In this document: in pieces, positions 50,701 through 62,439 of the stretch | Layout: each line of letters begins with the position of its first letter | How positions within the stretch are numbered: the first letter of the stretch is position 1 | Assembly (NCBI RefSeq): GCF_019112545.1 | Contig: NW_025064925.1 | Span: 218,855-282,854, forward strand | Reading direction: 5' to 3' | Origin: Guyanagaster necrorhizus | Taxonomy: Eukaryota > Basidiomycota > Agaricomycetes > Agaricales > Physalacriaceae | DNA: 64,000 bases | The notes under the pieces: generated by a model | Database searches by the model: none | Told to the model about the DNA's origin: nothing | The model's input: only the letters and a program-made list of their open reading frames with translations | Made by a program: the position numbers and the translations under genes

Positions 50701-51255
50701 ATAGTTGACTACATTCTTGAACGAACTCCCCCAATGTGACATCTCTTGATGTGTGGACACCCTGAATGCGAATGCTATTCCCATCAACATCATCATCTGG
50801 ATCCCATTCTCCATGTCTGATTTCTCCTTGTCGATGGTGCAGAGGTCCATCATCCTCGTCACTAGAGGATGGCCCCGGGGTGCTTCGATGGGATGACCCA
50901 TGAGCATCATCCTCTTCATCCCTCTGTTCTAGATGTCGATGATGTCATCGACGATGATCGTGAATATGGGTGGACTTGGGGCACCTGCTTTGACGAGATA
51001 TCCGGTGTCTAATGGCACCAACAGAAGGAGGTGTCCAGGATACTAGATGCCTGATTAGACCAATGGCTACTTTCCAGTGATATGCATACCATCACAATGT
51101 TGATCCTCATCATTGTACTCATCCTCTTCTTCTTCTTCTTCTGCTCCTGCTTCTTCTGCTCCTCCTGCTTCTTCCTAGTCTTCATTGTCGGTGAACAAGC
51201 TACTTGTATGTCCTGATCCCCGAAAGAAACTGTCATCATCCTGGTCAGAGTTCAT
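47774..51255 (-). pseudogene. Companion gene of the TIR element, unknown long protein, several stops
   Basis: The likely start is ATG 51255 (MNSDQDDDSFFRGSG), with a TAG after 26 codons at 51175-51177. An acidic Glu-rich stretch follows, then an exon with DDDVDGNSIRIQGVHTSRDV and GKYLRYVLCGEYGEDHYINL, an intron at about 50340-50394, and a 300-residue segment (50333-49416) with WGIGHRFLLQWRGINAL, FVDVALELSVKEGAVMWRSD and NNAKFVTAVNLMKKSKYTY. Downstream frames (VFHDKTGGEPISR, HAQPEERSGHKML, SYDYGPNLPPEDQ, WMVDIHIMKENDLGG) continue in order to 47774. TGA at 49416 and three or more later TGAs sit where an Arg CGA codon would fit. No transposase signature is recognised. It was probably over 1000 aa when intact and is the candidate for the element's own recombinase or partner protein. 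Confidence 0.6.
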
Positions 51256-51632
51256 GCTAAAGGGGAAAAGTAGGTGGGTGATATCACTGTTTGCATCTAC
51301 TTTATACTAACAAAGCAGAGCGCCACATGAAAAATTTCTCTATTTTTCCAAAGACATTCAGCTGGACATGACATTGACAGCACAATTTCTTGTCATGTCA
51401 AATTCTTGGTAATGCAAAAAAAATTGTATGGGACCGCAAAGTGCAGGGGACCCATCCTTTTCAGTTCCAGGATATTTTCACCAATTGTCACTTGTATATT
51501 TAGTGACATGAAATGTATACATTACAAAAATGTGTCATACTAACTGCAATATGAAACTATATAAAATTGTTCTTGAAAAAATGCATTGAACTGCCAATGA
51601 AGCAATGTCAAGAAAGCCACCCACAAATGACC

Positions 51633-54600
51633 TCAACGCCTCCATGCTGGTTCTTGCATATTAGGCCTGAATGATCCATTCCGTTCAATCACGAAATTCG
51701 CCTGCAGAGTCTGTGGAGCTGCATTAGCAGTATCCTTTGACCTGGCTGCTTGAGATCGTGTCCTTGACATTCCTCTCGTTCCTCTTCTCTGCGATGACTC
51801 TGGAATTCCTGACTGAGTATTCAACTTACCTGTTGGTGCAGTTGAAATGGACTTCTTCCTGCCAGGCAATGGGGTTGGTGTTGACAGAGACGAGGGGGCA
51901 TTGGAAGACAGAGGAGTTAGGTCATCGAAGTCAAGAAGATCATCGAGAGGTTGTGAAGCACTGCCACTAGCAGTGCCCCCATAGCTTTCTATCTCGTCAT
52001 TGCTAATTGGTTCATTAGCATCTGGTGTCAAGATAATATTGCTGGAGGGGGCAGTGATGGCAGTCATTCCATGCCCTGGTGGTGGTATAACTACAGGGGT
52101 GGAGGAAGGGACAACAGGATGAGGAAGAGGGGATGATGGAGCAGAGGGGGCCGAGGGCTGAGATTCACATTGAGTGGGTTGTGCATTACCCTCCTCGATG
52201 GGATTCTGTGGTGCACTCGGTGCTGGCTTTGTGATAGGCTTGGGCTTGGGCTTGGGCTTGGGCTTTGACTGGGTATTCAATGGTCCAGCCTCATCTATGG
52301 ATCCTCTCTGCATCGTCATCTGTACCTTGGTGGCAGGAGCTCCCTCCCTGTTTCCATCCTCTGGCACCTTCTTTGGCACTTTACGATGATGGCGGGATTC
52401 ATCGATGACATCTACTTCCTTTGTTTTCGCCGTTTTCTTGCCATTCGTCTTGCATTTTTTTGCAGGAGGCTGTTCAACGGCACTTTCCTGGGTGCTCTGG
52501 TCATCGTCGTTATCGCTTTCTCCATCAGCTGCAGCAGGAGCATCTGCTGGTACATCACAATTGTACAGCAGCCGGAATGCCTCTGCAAAAATATGAATAA
52601 ACCATCATTATCCAAAAGTAAAAGGGACTTACTCCTGTTTCGACAGACATTAAAATCAGGCTTCTTGAAGAAATGCTGAAGCTGCTGGGCTTTTGAACCA
52701 GAGTGTTGAGCCATCAAGACGTCAATAGTGTCTGTCGTGATAAGGCGAAAGACGTAAACAGTTTCCTTTTGCCCATGACGATGGGCATGACCAATCATCT
52801 GTTCTTCTTGGATGGCAGTCCAACCAATATCCTGTGGGATCTCAGTCAGTGAATGTCAACTAGCAATGATGCTGAAACTTACGAAGAGGATGACGACAGA
52901 AGCTCTCATCAGGTTAAGCCCAGAGCTACCTACCTGGCTGAGGAGAAGCACACGAACATCTGAATCAGGATGAAGGAATTTCTCAACCACCTGTTGACAT
53001 GCCGTGAGCCTCATGGAGCCATTCAGTGACAAGATTTTAATGCCATTCATAATGAAGGCCTGAACAAAATGAGTATGCAAATAATAAGAAGAAAGATTCA
53101 AATTACATACCGACATGATGAGTTCATCCATCATAGGGAACTCATGAAAGATAAGGATCTTTATCTGCTGAGTCCTCTTCTTCTTATCGCCGGTTGCCAT
53201 TGCAGGAGGATCAGGGAAAATGAGGTGACCATCTTCAATATATGGTGGAGACGCATTGTCATCAGACAAATAGTGCTTGCACAATCTCAACGTCGCCTTG
53301 AGCTTTGCTCCTGGATACTTTTCCCACTCTTCAAGACTTTCGAATGGTGGAAACTTTTTCTTGCCAGATTTTGACAGATAGTCAGGATCGTGTTGAGATT
53401 GCAGATATGCTACAGCAAGCCGGTAATTGAGCAAAAATGCCTAAGAGAAAAATGAGCAAAATGGCAAAATTGTAATGTACTGTGAAGCAGAAGGGCTCCC
53501 TGCGATCACACAATAACTTACCCTGGCATCCATGACATCAACAGCTCCATGTGCCTTTGAACTAGAAGAAGAGTGCATCAGATCCATGATCCTGGTACAA
53601 TTTTTTTCTGTACTCACTCACTGCTCCACTTTGACATCTGGTTGTCCATCTCCCGTTTCTCAGCATCTGCCATGCTTACCATCACTTCAATCTTTTTGTA
53701 TGGTGGGAGTTCATTCAACAGCATGATAGGCTTGTCAGCTGGGGGGTCAGTGTACTTGATTGATGTTACTGCCCGTTGAATGATACGTCCTTCATAGCGA
53801 GCCTGAATGTCAATGACCCAGTCATTGTTAGCATCGTACACCCCTTTGTATGGATTTCTACCATCAATGCCCTTCAAGGCATTCGTGTTGAACACAGTGA
53901 GAGCATCGTCATCGCCATTGTTGCCCTTGGTGACATCCCTCCGCATCTTTGACAGCTCTCTGACTTTCTCCTTCTCGAGCGATTCAGCTGCCTTACCTAT
54001 GAATGCCTTCAAATGAATAAGTCTTGCGAGGTTGCATAGGTCCTGATATTATAATGAGAAAGAAGCAAGAATCAGAATCAGAATGAAAACCACAAAAAAG
54101 GCATACATGAGGTGACTGGTACAGTGGAGTTGCCGACACAATTAGGCGCATGCAGATATTTTCCATAATTCGATTCATGCCATGGTAGGCAGCATTTGGT
54201 GTCCGGAAGTTGTGTGCTTCATCGACGATGACACTGCAGAAACTCCTTGACCATATCGGCTCATAACCCAATGAATTTGTCTTAGCAGGACGCAGAGAAG
54301 ACACCAATTCAGTCTTAGACTTTGTGATCCACAAATTGCGATGTGCTAACTGACTGACACTCTGAAACCCATTTGAAATTCATTATCAGTGAGCTAAACC
54401 GGAGTGAATAACCCAATGCTTACACTATGGCTTGCAACGATCACAATGTTGCATTTGTCCTGCTTCGATGAATCAATGGCCTTGTTGAACTCGTCCCATC
54501 TCTGCTCCATCGTCAGCATTACAAAAATGTCGATGACATGAGAATGGAACCACCGCTTCAACTCGCCCACGATCTGCTCTATAATGGTCCCAGGGACCAA

Positions 54601-56244
54601 AATGAGATGCGGCACATCAGGAATCTGTTTACGACCACAGAAATATGGCAATTGTGCTGGAATATTATAGTTAATACTGGATGTATGGGACCACGAAACG
54701 AGGGGGCTCCCTACTCGGGCCATACTCACCAAGCACTGGGGGCAGTTCCTTGCCGAGCTTCTGTGCCTGATAGCATGACATTATAAATGCCAGCAATCCC
54801 ATCATTTGGGCAGTCTTGCCCAGACCCACCTCATTGGCAAGGAGGATTCCTGGGACACCATCATCATCCAATTTTGTCGTCCATAGCATGTTCACCATTG
54901 CTGTTATACCAACAATTTGATGCCACAAGATGTTCATCACCTCATTGTCTTCATCACCACCAGGAGGAATCTTGGTGGCATAGTCAGGGTTTTCCCAGTA
55001 ATCAGTGAGGGAAGCGTTAATGAATGGGTTAAATTCATCGGGATGGCTATTGTCCCATCGAAGCATTTCGGCAAGCACCTTATCAGTAGTTTTTGACCAA
55101 GACTCTACCCCCAGGTCCCCACATTCCTTCCATTTCTCCCACCCAATAAGACCAGGGTGCGAAGGAAGGCCCGGATTGATGTCGATGTCATGTTGTTCGG
55201 CCTCCTCCCTATTGCGTGTGCTTTCAATGCTCTCGAGCTGAGAAGCAAGGTCCTCATGGAGCGCTGCTATTTCCTCTTCAGTGGCCATAACAGTGATTCT
55301 TCGATTCATCATACGTCCAAGGATGTCTGCAACATATGTCAGATATGCAGAGCACTGCATAAAATGAGGGACTTACACTGCGAACTCTTTTTGTTTTTCT
55401 TCAACTCCTCCTCCTGAGCTTCTGCCTTCGAAAGTGCCTGTTCAAACTCACCCTTCCTCTGCTCATATTCTGCCAATGCAGCCTTATCCTGCTCCATTGC
55501 CTCCCAACCAATGTACTTTTCATATTTCTCGAGAGCATTCAAGATCTTCTTTGCATCTTTCAGGTTGATTTGGCCATTGCCAGATTCAAACACTGACAAA
55601 GTTAGTAGGAAACAAAATAGATATAAAGAGTACACACATTTCCACATGGCATCGAGTTCCCCCTTCGCCTCAAGTCTGCATGTTTCTGCCTGGTGGTGAT
55701 TCTTCCACTGACGTTCAATGTAGTCCAATATCAATGAGTGGATGAGTTGCTGGAACTCCTCTCGCATACAACCCGACTCGTTATCCTCAAATGCTCTGCC
55801 AAACATGCTTTCTGCAATTTCTGCCTCCTTTGATCCAAACATCATAAGCGTGACGAATTTTGCGTTCCCTTTCTTCGCAGCTACCCGATACATTGCCTTG
55901 ATGTTGATACCAGCATGGAGAATATCATGGTTGTGCGTGATTCTGAGCTTCGACACCATGCGCGATTTCGACCACCAGTGGTGGTATGTGGTATGGCCTT
56001 GGAGAAATGCATCGGCACCCTTCGTATTGATGCAAGTTATAGCCTCGTCCAAGGGGAGATTTCTGACGTGCTTCAGAAACTCGCAGACTGCAGGGAGCTC
56101 TTCATTTTTTACATTCGAGATGTGATCCGCATCAAACCCGGGGAATCCAAATTGCTGCTGCCATGCTTCCTCATCGAACAGGTCAGGATATGAGGCAAAA
56201 ATGGTGGCAAAGAGAGCATGAGATTTCTGTGCAATGTGAGGCAT
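51633..56244 (-). CDS. SNF2-family DNA-dependent ATPase of the TIR element
   Basis: Eleven exons join in phase with GT-AG introns: 56244-55638, 55592-55377, 55326-54730, 54656-54424, 54361-54107, 54042-53618, 53561-53522, 53440-53111, 53059-52883, 52831-52633, 52582-51633, giving 1342 aa with no internal stop. Residues 1-270 are a novel helical region. The ATPase core has Walker A NEVGLGKTAQ (about 439-448), HLILVPGTIIEQ, DEAH in VIVDEAHNFRTP (about 598), SATPL (about 627), then lobe 2 with QVGSSGLNLMRASVVILFD and motif VI QMIGHAHRHGQ (about 971). Motif VI usually reads Q-x-x-x-R-x-x-R-x-G-Q; the first Arg is His here, a change a CpG transition could make. The last 300 residues are Lys/Pro/Ser-rich and probably disordered, with a KPKPKPKPKP run. 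Likely role: chromatin or DNA translocase that helps the element move. It is intact although its neighbour is broken. Confidence 0.9.
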
Positions 56245-56496
56245 TTTGAAGATGAGCAGTGGTGCTGAATGGCAGAGTGAGAATCAACTTTTTTATGGGG
56301 GGAAAGAAAGAATAAAATATATGCGATGCCCATGCCCTATATATATGGCACTGTGGCATACGAAGCTTGATGCTGATGGCGGGGTTTACCTCATAGAGGT
56401 TAAATTTTTTTTTCTTCGATTCTAGATGCATCAACGTCAAAGATCAATATCAAGACGTTTGGAAACATATTTGATAAGAAGCATAATTAACCATAC

Positions 56497-58045
56497 TTGG
56501 GTATATGTACCTCCTTATCCAGCTTCTTCTTTTTCAGGAACCTGATGAAGCAATGACTGCAGTTACCGCAGTTGTTTGAAAAAATATTCAGGGAAAAGAT
56601 TCAGACATGTTCAGTGATTATCAATGTGGAATGTATTCAAAAAAATAATTGTATGCCTCAATACATCAGGGGAAACTGAATTTTACTACCATATATTTAA
56701 TGCAATTATAGCTTTGATTGCACAAATTACTTTTTGGCCGTTGTGCCATACACCCTGCCGAATGTTCAATCATATCACACAGCCACTCAATTATCTTTTA
56801 TCTGATCGATCGATTTCATCATCAATTGATAGCTGGCGGCATCAACGTCAACATGCCGCGGGCGCTTAATATCGTTTGATCGTGATTCTCGACTTCCGCA
56901 TTTGCTCCCCCGCCCCTTGCGCTCAACGTCTATTTCCGCCCTCTGGCACGATCCATGCATCTTCCGTCTCCCCCACCAGCCAATCACAATCTCTGACCTC
57001 AATGCTAAATCCACACCATGAAGATCGACCTTTGGATGAACTGGAGCATCGCTCAGAGACAAAGCAACGTGCAATTGGTGACGTTCAAGTCGGATCTGGT
57101 GGAATGTGTAAGGGTGCAAGAGCAGGAGGTCAGAGCACAGTTGGGGTATATGCCGACGGACTGGCTACTTCTGTAAGTGCCATATGCATCTGTCATGATC
57201 TTATTAATTTTAGATCAGGGAGTTGGATCATGGGTCCAACCTTCATCGGACGATCCGGGGTGCGAGTTCAGGAATTAGGGTGTGGGCGATCCACTGCACG
57301 GTCAGCAGTACTGGTGACCATTCACCCTGTGGGCAAACGCAATGGGAGGACCACACTGGAAGAACAACTACCCAGTACAAACTCCACTGGCTGGGAGATG
57401 AGATGCTGTAACATGAGTTTCGTCATTCTACAGAACCAAATTACCTCTGATGTTTCGCAGGAGCACAGAACACTTTCTTTTGATGACACAACCATAGCTG
57501 TTGATTTCTTCTTGATAATCGCCACGTTCTTTTGTACTTAGCATTGTTATATTCTTGTAGCATACTTGCCGACCACATATCTTGACAACGTAGACTTCCA
57601 TACCATACCATAGTCGTTGCTATACCTAGTGTACATTGATTCCCAAAATGTAAAATAAATCTGTAGCATACTGAATGTTATTTTGTACCCAAGATTTCTT
57701 AATGAGGGCTGTATTCTGCTCTCCATGTGAAAATTGGTGATTTACCACGGAGCAGATGCGAGCCCTACTCTGTTTCTAAATGACAAGAATGGCCATATTT
57801 CGAGATTTGGTCATGTACTGTGGACTGAATGCGAGCCCTACATAGATTCCAAAACACAAGAATGGCCATATTTCGAGATTCGGTCATGTACTGCAGACTG
57901 AATGCGAGCCCTACAAGATTCTAAATGGCAAGAATGGCCATATTTCGAGATTCGGTCATGTACCGCGGACTGAATGCGAGCCCTACATAGATTCCAAAAC
58001 ACAAGAATGGCCATATTTCGAGATTCGGTCATGTACCGTGGACGG
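56497..58045 (-). repeat. Right terminal inverted repeat arm
   Basis: Inverted counterpart of 46070-47487. It is longer because it has four tandem subterminal units. The inner edge lies about 250 bp upstream of the SNF2 start codon, so the arm may contain that gene's promoter. Confidence 0.85.
57018..57541 (+). CDS. Arm-encoded ORF, right copy (two exons)
   Basis: ATG 57018 starts MKIDLWMNWSIAQRQS. The first exon ends at 57172 (GTAAGT donor), and the second runs 57214-57541 after TTTTAG, in phase, giving 160 aa. The second exon includes SGSWIMGPTFIGRSG and SFDDTTIAVDFFLIIATFF, so the C-terminus is hydrophobic. No known family. It points out of the element towards the right tip. The conserved splice sites in both arms favour a transcript, but coding status is unproven. 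Confidence 0.4.
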
Positions 58046-58050
58046 GATGT
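57770..58050. repeat. Four tandem 73-bp subterminal repeats
   Basis: GGCCATATTTCGAGATT recurs at 57791, 57864, 57936 and 58009, each followed by GGTCATGTAC and a GCGAGCCCTAC-type block (the last one GTGCTCCCTAC). Period is 72-73 bp. Equivalent units occur in the left arm at 46091 and 46163 and just inside it at about 47517 and 47590. Such arrays commonly bind transposase. Confidence 0.85.
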
Positions 58051-58209
58051 GCTCCCTACTCCATCCCAGAATGGAAATAGTGCATGATATAAAAAATTGA
58101 TGATGGACCGCAAAATTGTATGCTCCCTAGTCACTGCTGCAGTCCATTGGTATTTTTGGTAAGTCAAATACCTTGAAGTATTTGGTGGATTTATTGGGTA
58201 AATCCACAG

Positions 58210-58497
58210 TGTTGGAATACAAGCTGAGCTGAATGTTGGCATAAAGCAAACTTGATGGATTGATGGATTAGTATGCAGATATGATAACTAGGTCCAACCA
58301 GTGTTGTACTCTCTTGTACTCTTGAGCACAGCTCCATTTGCTTCCATAGCAATTATTCCCTCAATACTTATATATCTATGATACTTGATACTTAGCTATG
58401 TTATGGACTATGCATTTTCATTTAAATATGACTGTATTCTGGCACATTGAATACAATCTTCATTCATTCTACTTGTGCTCAAGTGCTCACTATAACA
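58210..58497 (+). mobile_element. LTR-like segment (possible solo Copia LTR)
   Basis: The 288-bp segment begins TGTTGGAATAC and ends CTATAACA, giving short inverted ends. It is followed by ACGATTTCAATAGATTATAGG, which could be a primer-binding region. Flanking 5-mers do not match, so the limits are uncertain. Confidence 0.4.
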
Positions 58498-58699
58498 ACG
58501 ATTTCAATAGATTATAGGTCCTGACCATACCTAAAAATCCATTGAAGCACACTCTAGTATTATCTTGTCTTGCTGATAAACACTGGTCATTTATTAATTC
58601 TATCTATACACAAAAACTCAAACCACCATTCCCAATCATGTCCTTGCAAGTCTCACCCATGATGTCTGACTGGCCATAAACAAAGACCAACCCAGAATG

Positions 58700-59284
58700 T
58701 CCGATACATCGATATTGAGCTAATATATGTCTCAACTTGCAATCCATAACCGTTAGTATCCATCTAGGCTTGTGGAATTGTAACACTGTTGGTGTCTACT
58801 CTAGAAGAGTTGTGGAAGGCAATGGTGGTCATAGTGATGAGAATAACTGTGTCAGTTAGCAATTCTTTTTACCTTTTCATCCATCCTGACTTTGGATCAT
58901 TATAATACAACCTTCCTCTGGAGTATCCAGCCCACAAACAACAAGGGATATGCTCAGTTCAAGATGTATTTCTGAGAATGTCTCTTCCCTATCTACTCCT
59001 CTCCTTCATAGACTGACAGCTCCTCAAGGACAGTGCTATGGGTAGACTAATGACATCCATATCATATTCCATGCTAATGGCACACTTTGCATAGGAGGAA
59101 CCCAACACATTGGTAAGTCTTACTATATTGCTTCCTCTTTCATCCAATCACTAAAAAACACACAGGCCAAGCATTCTTTGACCAAGACCTCATCACTGCC
59201 ATTGAGGAGACCTCTCCTTACAACACCAAGACCACTGAAGTCAAAGAAAATGCCGATGACTATGCATTTGGTGATGACCTCTAA
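58700..59284 (+). pseudogene. Intradiol ring-cleavage dioxygenase-like gene fragment
   Basis: Broken plus-strand frames spell, in family order, LWNCNTVGVYS (the Trp-His/Asn-Cys-Asn block), VEGNGGHSDENNCVS, then TNDIHIIFHANGTL and, after a GTAAGT...CACAG intron at 59113-59165, GQAFFDQDLITAIEETSPY with KENADDYAFGDDL and a stop. These are hallmarks of the extracellular fungal intradiol dioxygenase-like family (aromatic ring cleavage, Fe(III)). At least three frame changes or stops separate the blocks, and the N-terminal signal part is missing. It is therefore dead; the retained intron argues for decay or DNA-level capture, not retroposition. Confidence 0.8.
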
Positions 59285-62200
59285 GGTGGTCTCCTTCTGT
59301 GAGTGTCTATCATCATCTTCTATGTTCTCTGTTATTGATGCTTCTGGCACAGCTGGGCTACAGTCTGTGCAGACTGTACAGCTAGATTCGAGTCTTCTCC
59401 TGATGGTTATCTTACTGAAGCTAGAGGTATTGCGGTAATAGTTCTGACACTGGTGTTTCCTTATGAAGGAGGAAATAGCATCATTACCGACATGATCAAC
59501 AGTGGGAATGCGATGACACTGATGCCAAGAGAAGCACTACTTCAGTCCAGTTGCTCCTAGGATGACAGTAATATCAGTGTGTCACTCTATTTCTAATATG
59601 AATAACACCACCGTCATGTGGTATTTCCTGAGCACTAGATCCTGCAATGAGGTTAGTACATTCAACCTGACCACTTTCTGTTACTAAAATGACTCTAATA
59701 CTTCAAGTACATTAGCAGGATGGGTGGCCCCACCTCGATTACCACCAGGGCAGACTTCCAGACTGTTCCACTCATAATAACCATGCAAGTTCATGAGAGC
59801 CAAAACAGCCAAAAGAGATTGTCGGCTTACAAGTCTTCATGCATTCCAGCAAAGTACTGCACGGATATTCAAAATTCAGTGCCGAGAAGAGATTCCATGT
59901 GAAGCACATGGCTCACTGCACTGGACACATTGCTCTGCATGGAGATTTGATTAAAGAACATTCTCCTGCAAGGCCATACTATGCTCACTTGGTCCAAATT
60001 CTTGATGAAATATCCCAGCTTCCAGGGTGTCAGAATCCTCTGTGAGAATAGAGAAAACGACGGACTGAAGCAAATATGAGGACTGACACATCAATTTTGA
60101 ACAAGAGACGTCTCTCTGCAGAATATGACAAAGGCACCAGATGCTGAAAGATTGACTTTTTCTGCTTGTCACTGTCAATCACTTCAGGTATGGATCCTAC
60201 CAAGGTAGCATTTGAAGCCATGTCGACCTGATGAATGGAGTGTCCTTTGTCTGTTCATTTAATACTCCCCTGCAACCGATAGCCACCTTCGTGCCCATGC
60301 TAATGTCATAGTTCTGGTCGCTTCCATAGCGAGAGAGTGCACTGCTGAGAAGACTTATTTCTGTTTAATCTGGGGCTCATAGAATAGCTTTACGTATCCT
60401 TCAAATGTCTTTCAAACAAGTCCCGGACGTCGTGGTGAGCACATCCCTGTACAAATGGCAAGTCAGCTGCCATGGCCCCCTCAAAGCACTACCACAAAAA
60501 CTGAGAGAAAGAGAGCATAAAGTTCTGAACATAATTAAATCCCCCTAGTAATAGCCAATATTTATTGGGTTTTAAAGAGGAAGAAAACAGGCTGGCAATC
60601 ACCTGATGCCACAAAAAAAACACTCGCCGTCGACTCAAGCTAGCCAACTTGGAACTCTGCAGCATTACTTCCACATTGCAAACTAGAAGTAGACCATTAC
60701 TCTTGGTTCATGTTGTGATGAACTTTGTTTTCAAAGCTCAACAGTACAGAAAGCGTCCACCAAAGTAGCTGGATGTCAAGAAGTCGAAAGGGCAACCCGA
60801 GATGGTTTGTCAGTGTTGACCAGGTGTGCGGCCCAATATCTGTCCTTGGCGAAAATCTCAAATCAAGCAACCACCAAAGTCATCAAGACTCGACAGCGAA
60901 CGATGCAGCAGCTTCATGAGTGCACACTACACAGAAATACAATGATGAAAACATCTTCAATCATCCAGATGTTTTTTAATGATATCCATGGTATACGGCA
61001 GCCTCCATTTTCGGGGTCTTGCCTCATTCTTCATTCTGCAGCGTTCATGGATACCCTTCCGAAGTTCTTGATGCTAGCTTGGCTGTTTCTTGGACTTGAC
61101 TCTGGGCCAATGCCTGCCTGATCATTACTGTCTGGACTCATTCATGAGTACATTTGGAGTCAAGGCAGAACATTCTTCATCATAACAGAATCCATTGTAG
61201 TCCAAACGATGCTCTTTCCATTCAGTAGTATGGTCACGAGGGTCAGGAAGCCTGATTCTTAGTTTCTAACCACATTGGTGCCCATACCAAACTCGACAAA
61301 TACTCGTAGTTGTGGTATCTTGGGTGGTGTACGGCTTGAAGGTTTATTGAAGCTGGTAAAGTTCACAACGAACAGAGAGAAAGACACTGTTTTCGTCTTT
61401 ATTTAGAATTCTCTGCTGAACAAATATGTTTCAGTGTAAGTATATCAGTGGACGACGGATGCCCATGTCATATCATATGGGGCCTTTGGCGATCCGGTCT
61501 ACTTTTACTGCTCATTCATGCTGATTTCAACAGGGAGAGGATGGATGATCCAGAAGGGTCTGACCGAAATTTAGTCACGCCCAGCTGAAAAGACAGTGCA
61601 GAAACCAATAGACCTCTTTTACTTGCAACAACGCATGTTTGGTTCTATTGTCAATTGTTCTCACTGAAAAAAGATTGAAGATGAAATGGCCCTACTGAGG
61701 CATAGCATCTACTTGGTGATGCTGTCAGCTCACTATGCCATATTGAACTGTATTCTCTTCAAGTTCTGGGGTTGCTTCGATAAGTCATAGAATGCAGTTG
61801 TTAAATTCCAAGTCAATAAATGTTTTGATTGCACTGCTAGTCAATCATGTCTGGCATAGCTCTGCGCTGTATTCCCTGAAAATTTGGGTCATTTATTGGT
61901 ATTTCTGTGACCATCAAGGAAGTAATTCCTGGTATGTTTTCTGCAGCCCTCATTAATGCCATTGTCGATGAAACATCAGAGAGTTCTAGGAAGGGCCTGC
62001 TTATTTAGCCCCCAAGTATCTGTGGTGCACCACTATAGAATACTACTTCTGATCGCATATCATCAGGTATGTGCCAGATTCATCCACTGCACTGCATGAC
62101 AACGAGATTTGCCTAGCAGCACTTTATCTCGTGTTATCACAAGGCTACCGATGAAAGCGAAGGAGAACTCTTGTGTCAAATCAAATATATAGGCCATCAC

Positions 62201-62439
62201 AGAAGTACTATAAGGACCAAAATGTGAGTATATTTCCACAGTGATTGAGTGCCACTTTTATAAAGAAACGAAGCAAAGAGGACCTGTAGATAATGATGAA
62301 GTGGGAAACTAACTTCCTCCCACACTCGATTGACTTAAGGTCATAGTGATGCCAAGGTAATATACTGCCATGACTCTTTATTCTTTATATAACAATAACA
62401 GTTCCGCAGGTCCCAAATATATAATACTTAGACTGAGCA
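59285..62439. other. Repeat-like region without a recognised gene
   Basis: Many short frames, none convincing. A plus-strand stretch at 60.7-61.1 kb has a run of open codons broken by frame changes and could be a pseudogene, but no motif identifies it. The base composition and scattered stops suggest old transposon or pseudogene debris. Confidence 0.35.

Larger units (their letters stand above)
45819..58130. mobile_element. Large TIR DNA element carrying a SNF2 ATPase (about 12.3 kb)
   Basis: Sequence at about 46070-47487 is repeated in inverted orientation at about 56497-58045, giving arms of roughly 1.4-1.5 kb. Outside the arms, degenerate subterminal repeats run to about 45819 on the left and 58130 on the right. 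Between the arms are two minus-strand genes: an intact SNF2-family gene and a decayed long companion gene. I found no DDE motif, tyrosine recombinase, Rep/helicase or reverse transcriptase that I recognise, so the superfamily is undefined. The exact tips and target duplication could not be fixed; GCGGT-CAT-type sequence occurs near both ends. The left end abuts a Copia integrase frame whose remainder is not found at the right end. Confidence 0.8.

Noticed and set aside
47774..51255. Recoding of TGA as an amino acid in the companion gene
   Set aside because: The other genes in the window use TGA or TAG as ordinary stops, frame changes also occur, and CpG decay explains CGA-to-TGA more simply.
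52230..52275. Tandem GGGCTT repeat as a telomere-like or regulatory array
   Set aside because: It is in frame inside the last SNF2 exon and encodes a Lys-Pro run.
46070..58045. Element as a Helitron, Crypton or Starship
   Set aside because: No Rep/helicase pair, no tyrosine recombinase and no DUF3435-type captain was seen, and long inverted arms do not fit those groups.
60690..61130. Protein-coding gene in the plus-strand frames
   Set aside because: The frame must change several times within 450 bp and no family pattern emerges.
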